From: Candidatus Zipacnadia bacterium
Lineage (GTDB): Bacteria; Armatimonadota; Zipacnadia; Zipacnadales; Zipacnadaceae
Reading direction: 5' to 3'
NCBI GenBank assembly: GCA_029821455.1
Contig: JALGTI010000240.1
Location: 1 to 6,108 of the forward strand
Length of the DNA: 6,108 nt
The notes below the pieces were generated by a model. It ran no database searches. It was given only the letters and a program-made list of their open reading frames with translations, and was not told the DNA's origin. Positions 6,105-6,108 of the stretch are shown here, piece after piece. Position numbers and translations under genes: made by a program. Numbering within the stretch: the stretch's first letter is position 1; each line of letters opens with the position of its first letter.

Positions 6105-6108
6105 TAGC

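Overview
The window is GC-rich bacterial DNA with long intact reading frames and many small palindromic repeats between genes. The repeat style suggests a free-living bacterium of a poorly sampled phylum with repeat-rich intergenic DNA. The sequence alone does not fix the taxon, and I do not name one.

Layout, left to right. Positions 8-27 hold a hairpin repeat directly downstream of the first gene. Positions 28-1353 (minus strand) encode a LarA-type nickel-pincer racemase/epimerase of 441 aa with the known cofactor and catalytic residues conserved. Positions 1354-1620 are non-coding and packed with four kinds of palindromic repeat, including a perfect 39-bp tandem duplication. Positions 1621-5634 (minus strand) encode a P-loop ATPase of about 1337 aa that resembles the DUF6079/PglY family known from BREX type 2 phage defence; no other BREX gene is visible here. 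Positions 5635-5830 are again repeats.

The right end (about 5837-6108, plus strand) is the most informative non-coding part. It holds a near-consensus sigma-70 promoter (TTGACA, 17 nt, TATACT), an almost leaderless 16-codon peptide MNSLAYDIAIWCWWRR with three Trp codons next to its stop, and RNA segments that can form either a 12-bp antiterminator or a 10-bp terminator followed by UUUU. A Shine-Dalgarno-like AAGAAGG lies at the very end of the window. Together these read as a complete tryptophan transcription attenuator for an operon that begins just beyond the window.

The two large genes point the same way but are 267 bp apart with repeats between them, so co-transcription is uncertain. The attenuator is divergent from the ATPase gene. 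I see no functional link between racemase, ATPase and the presumed Trp operon beyond proximity.
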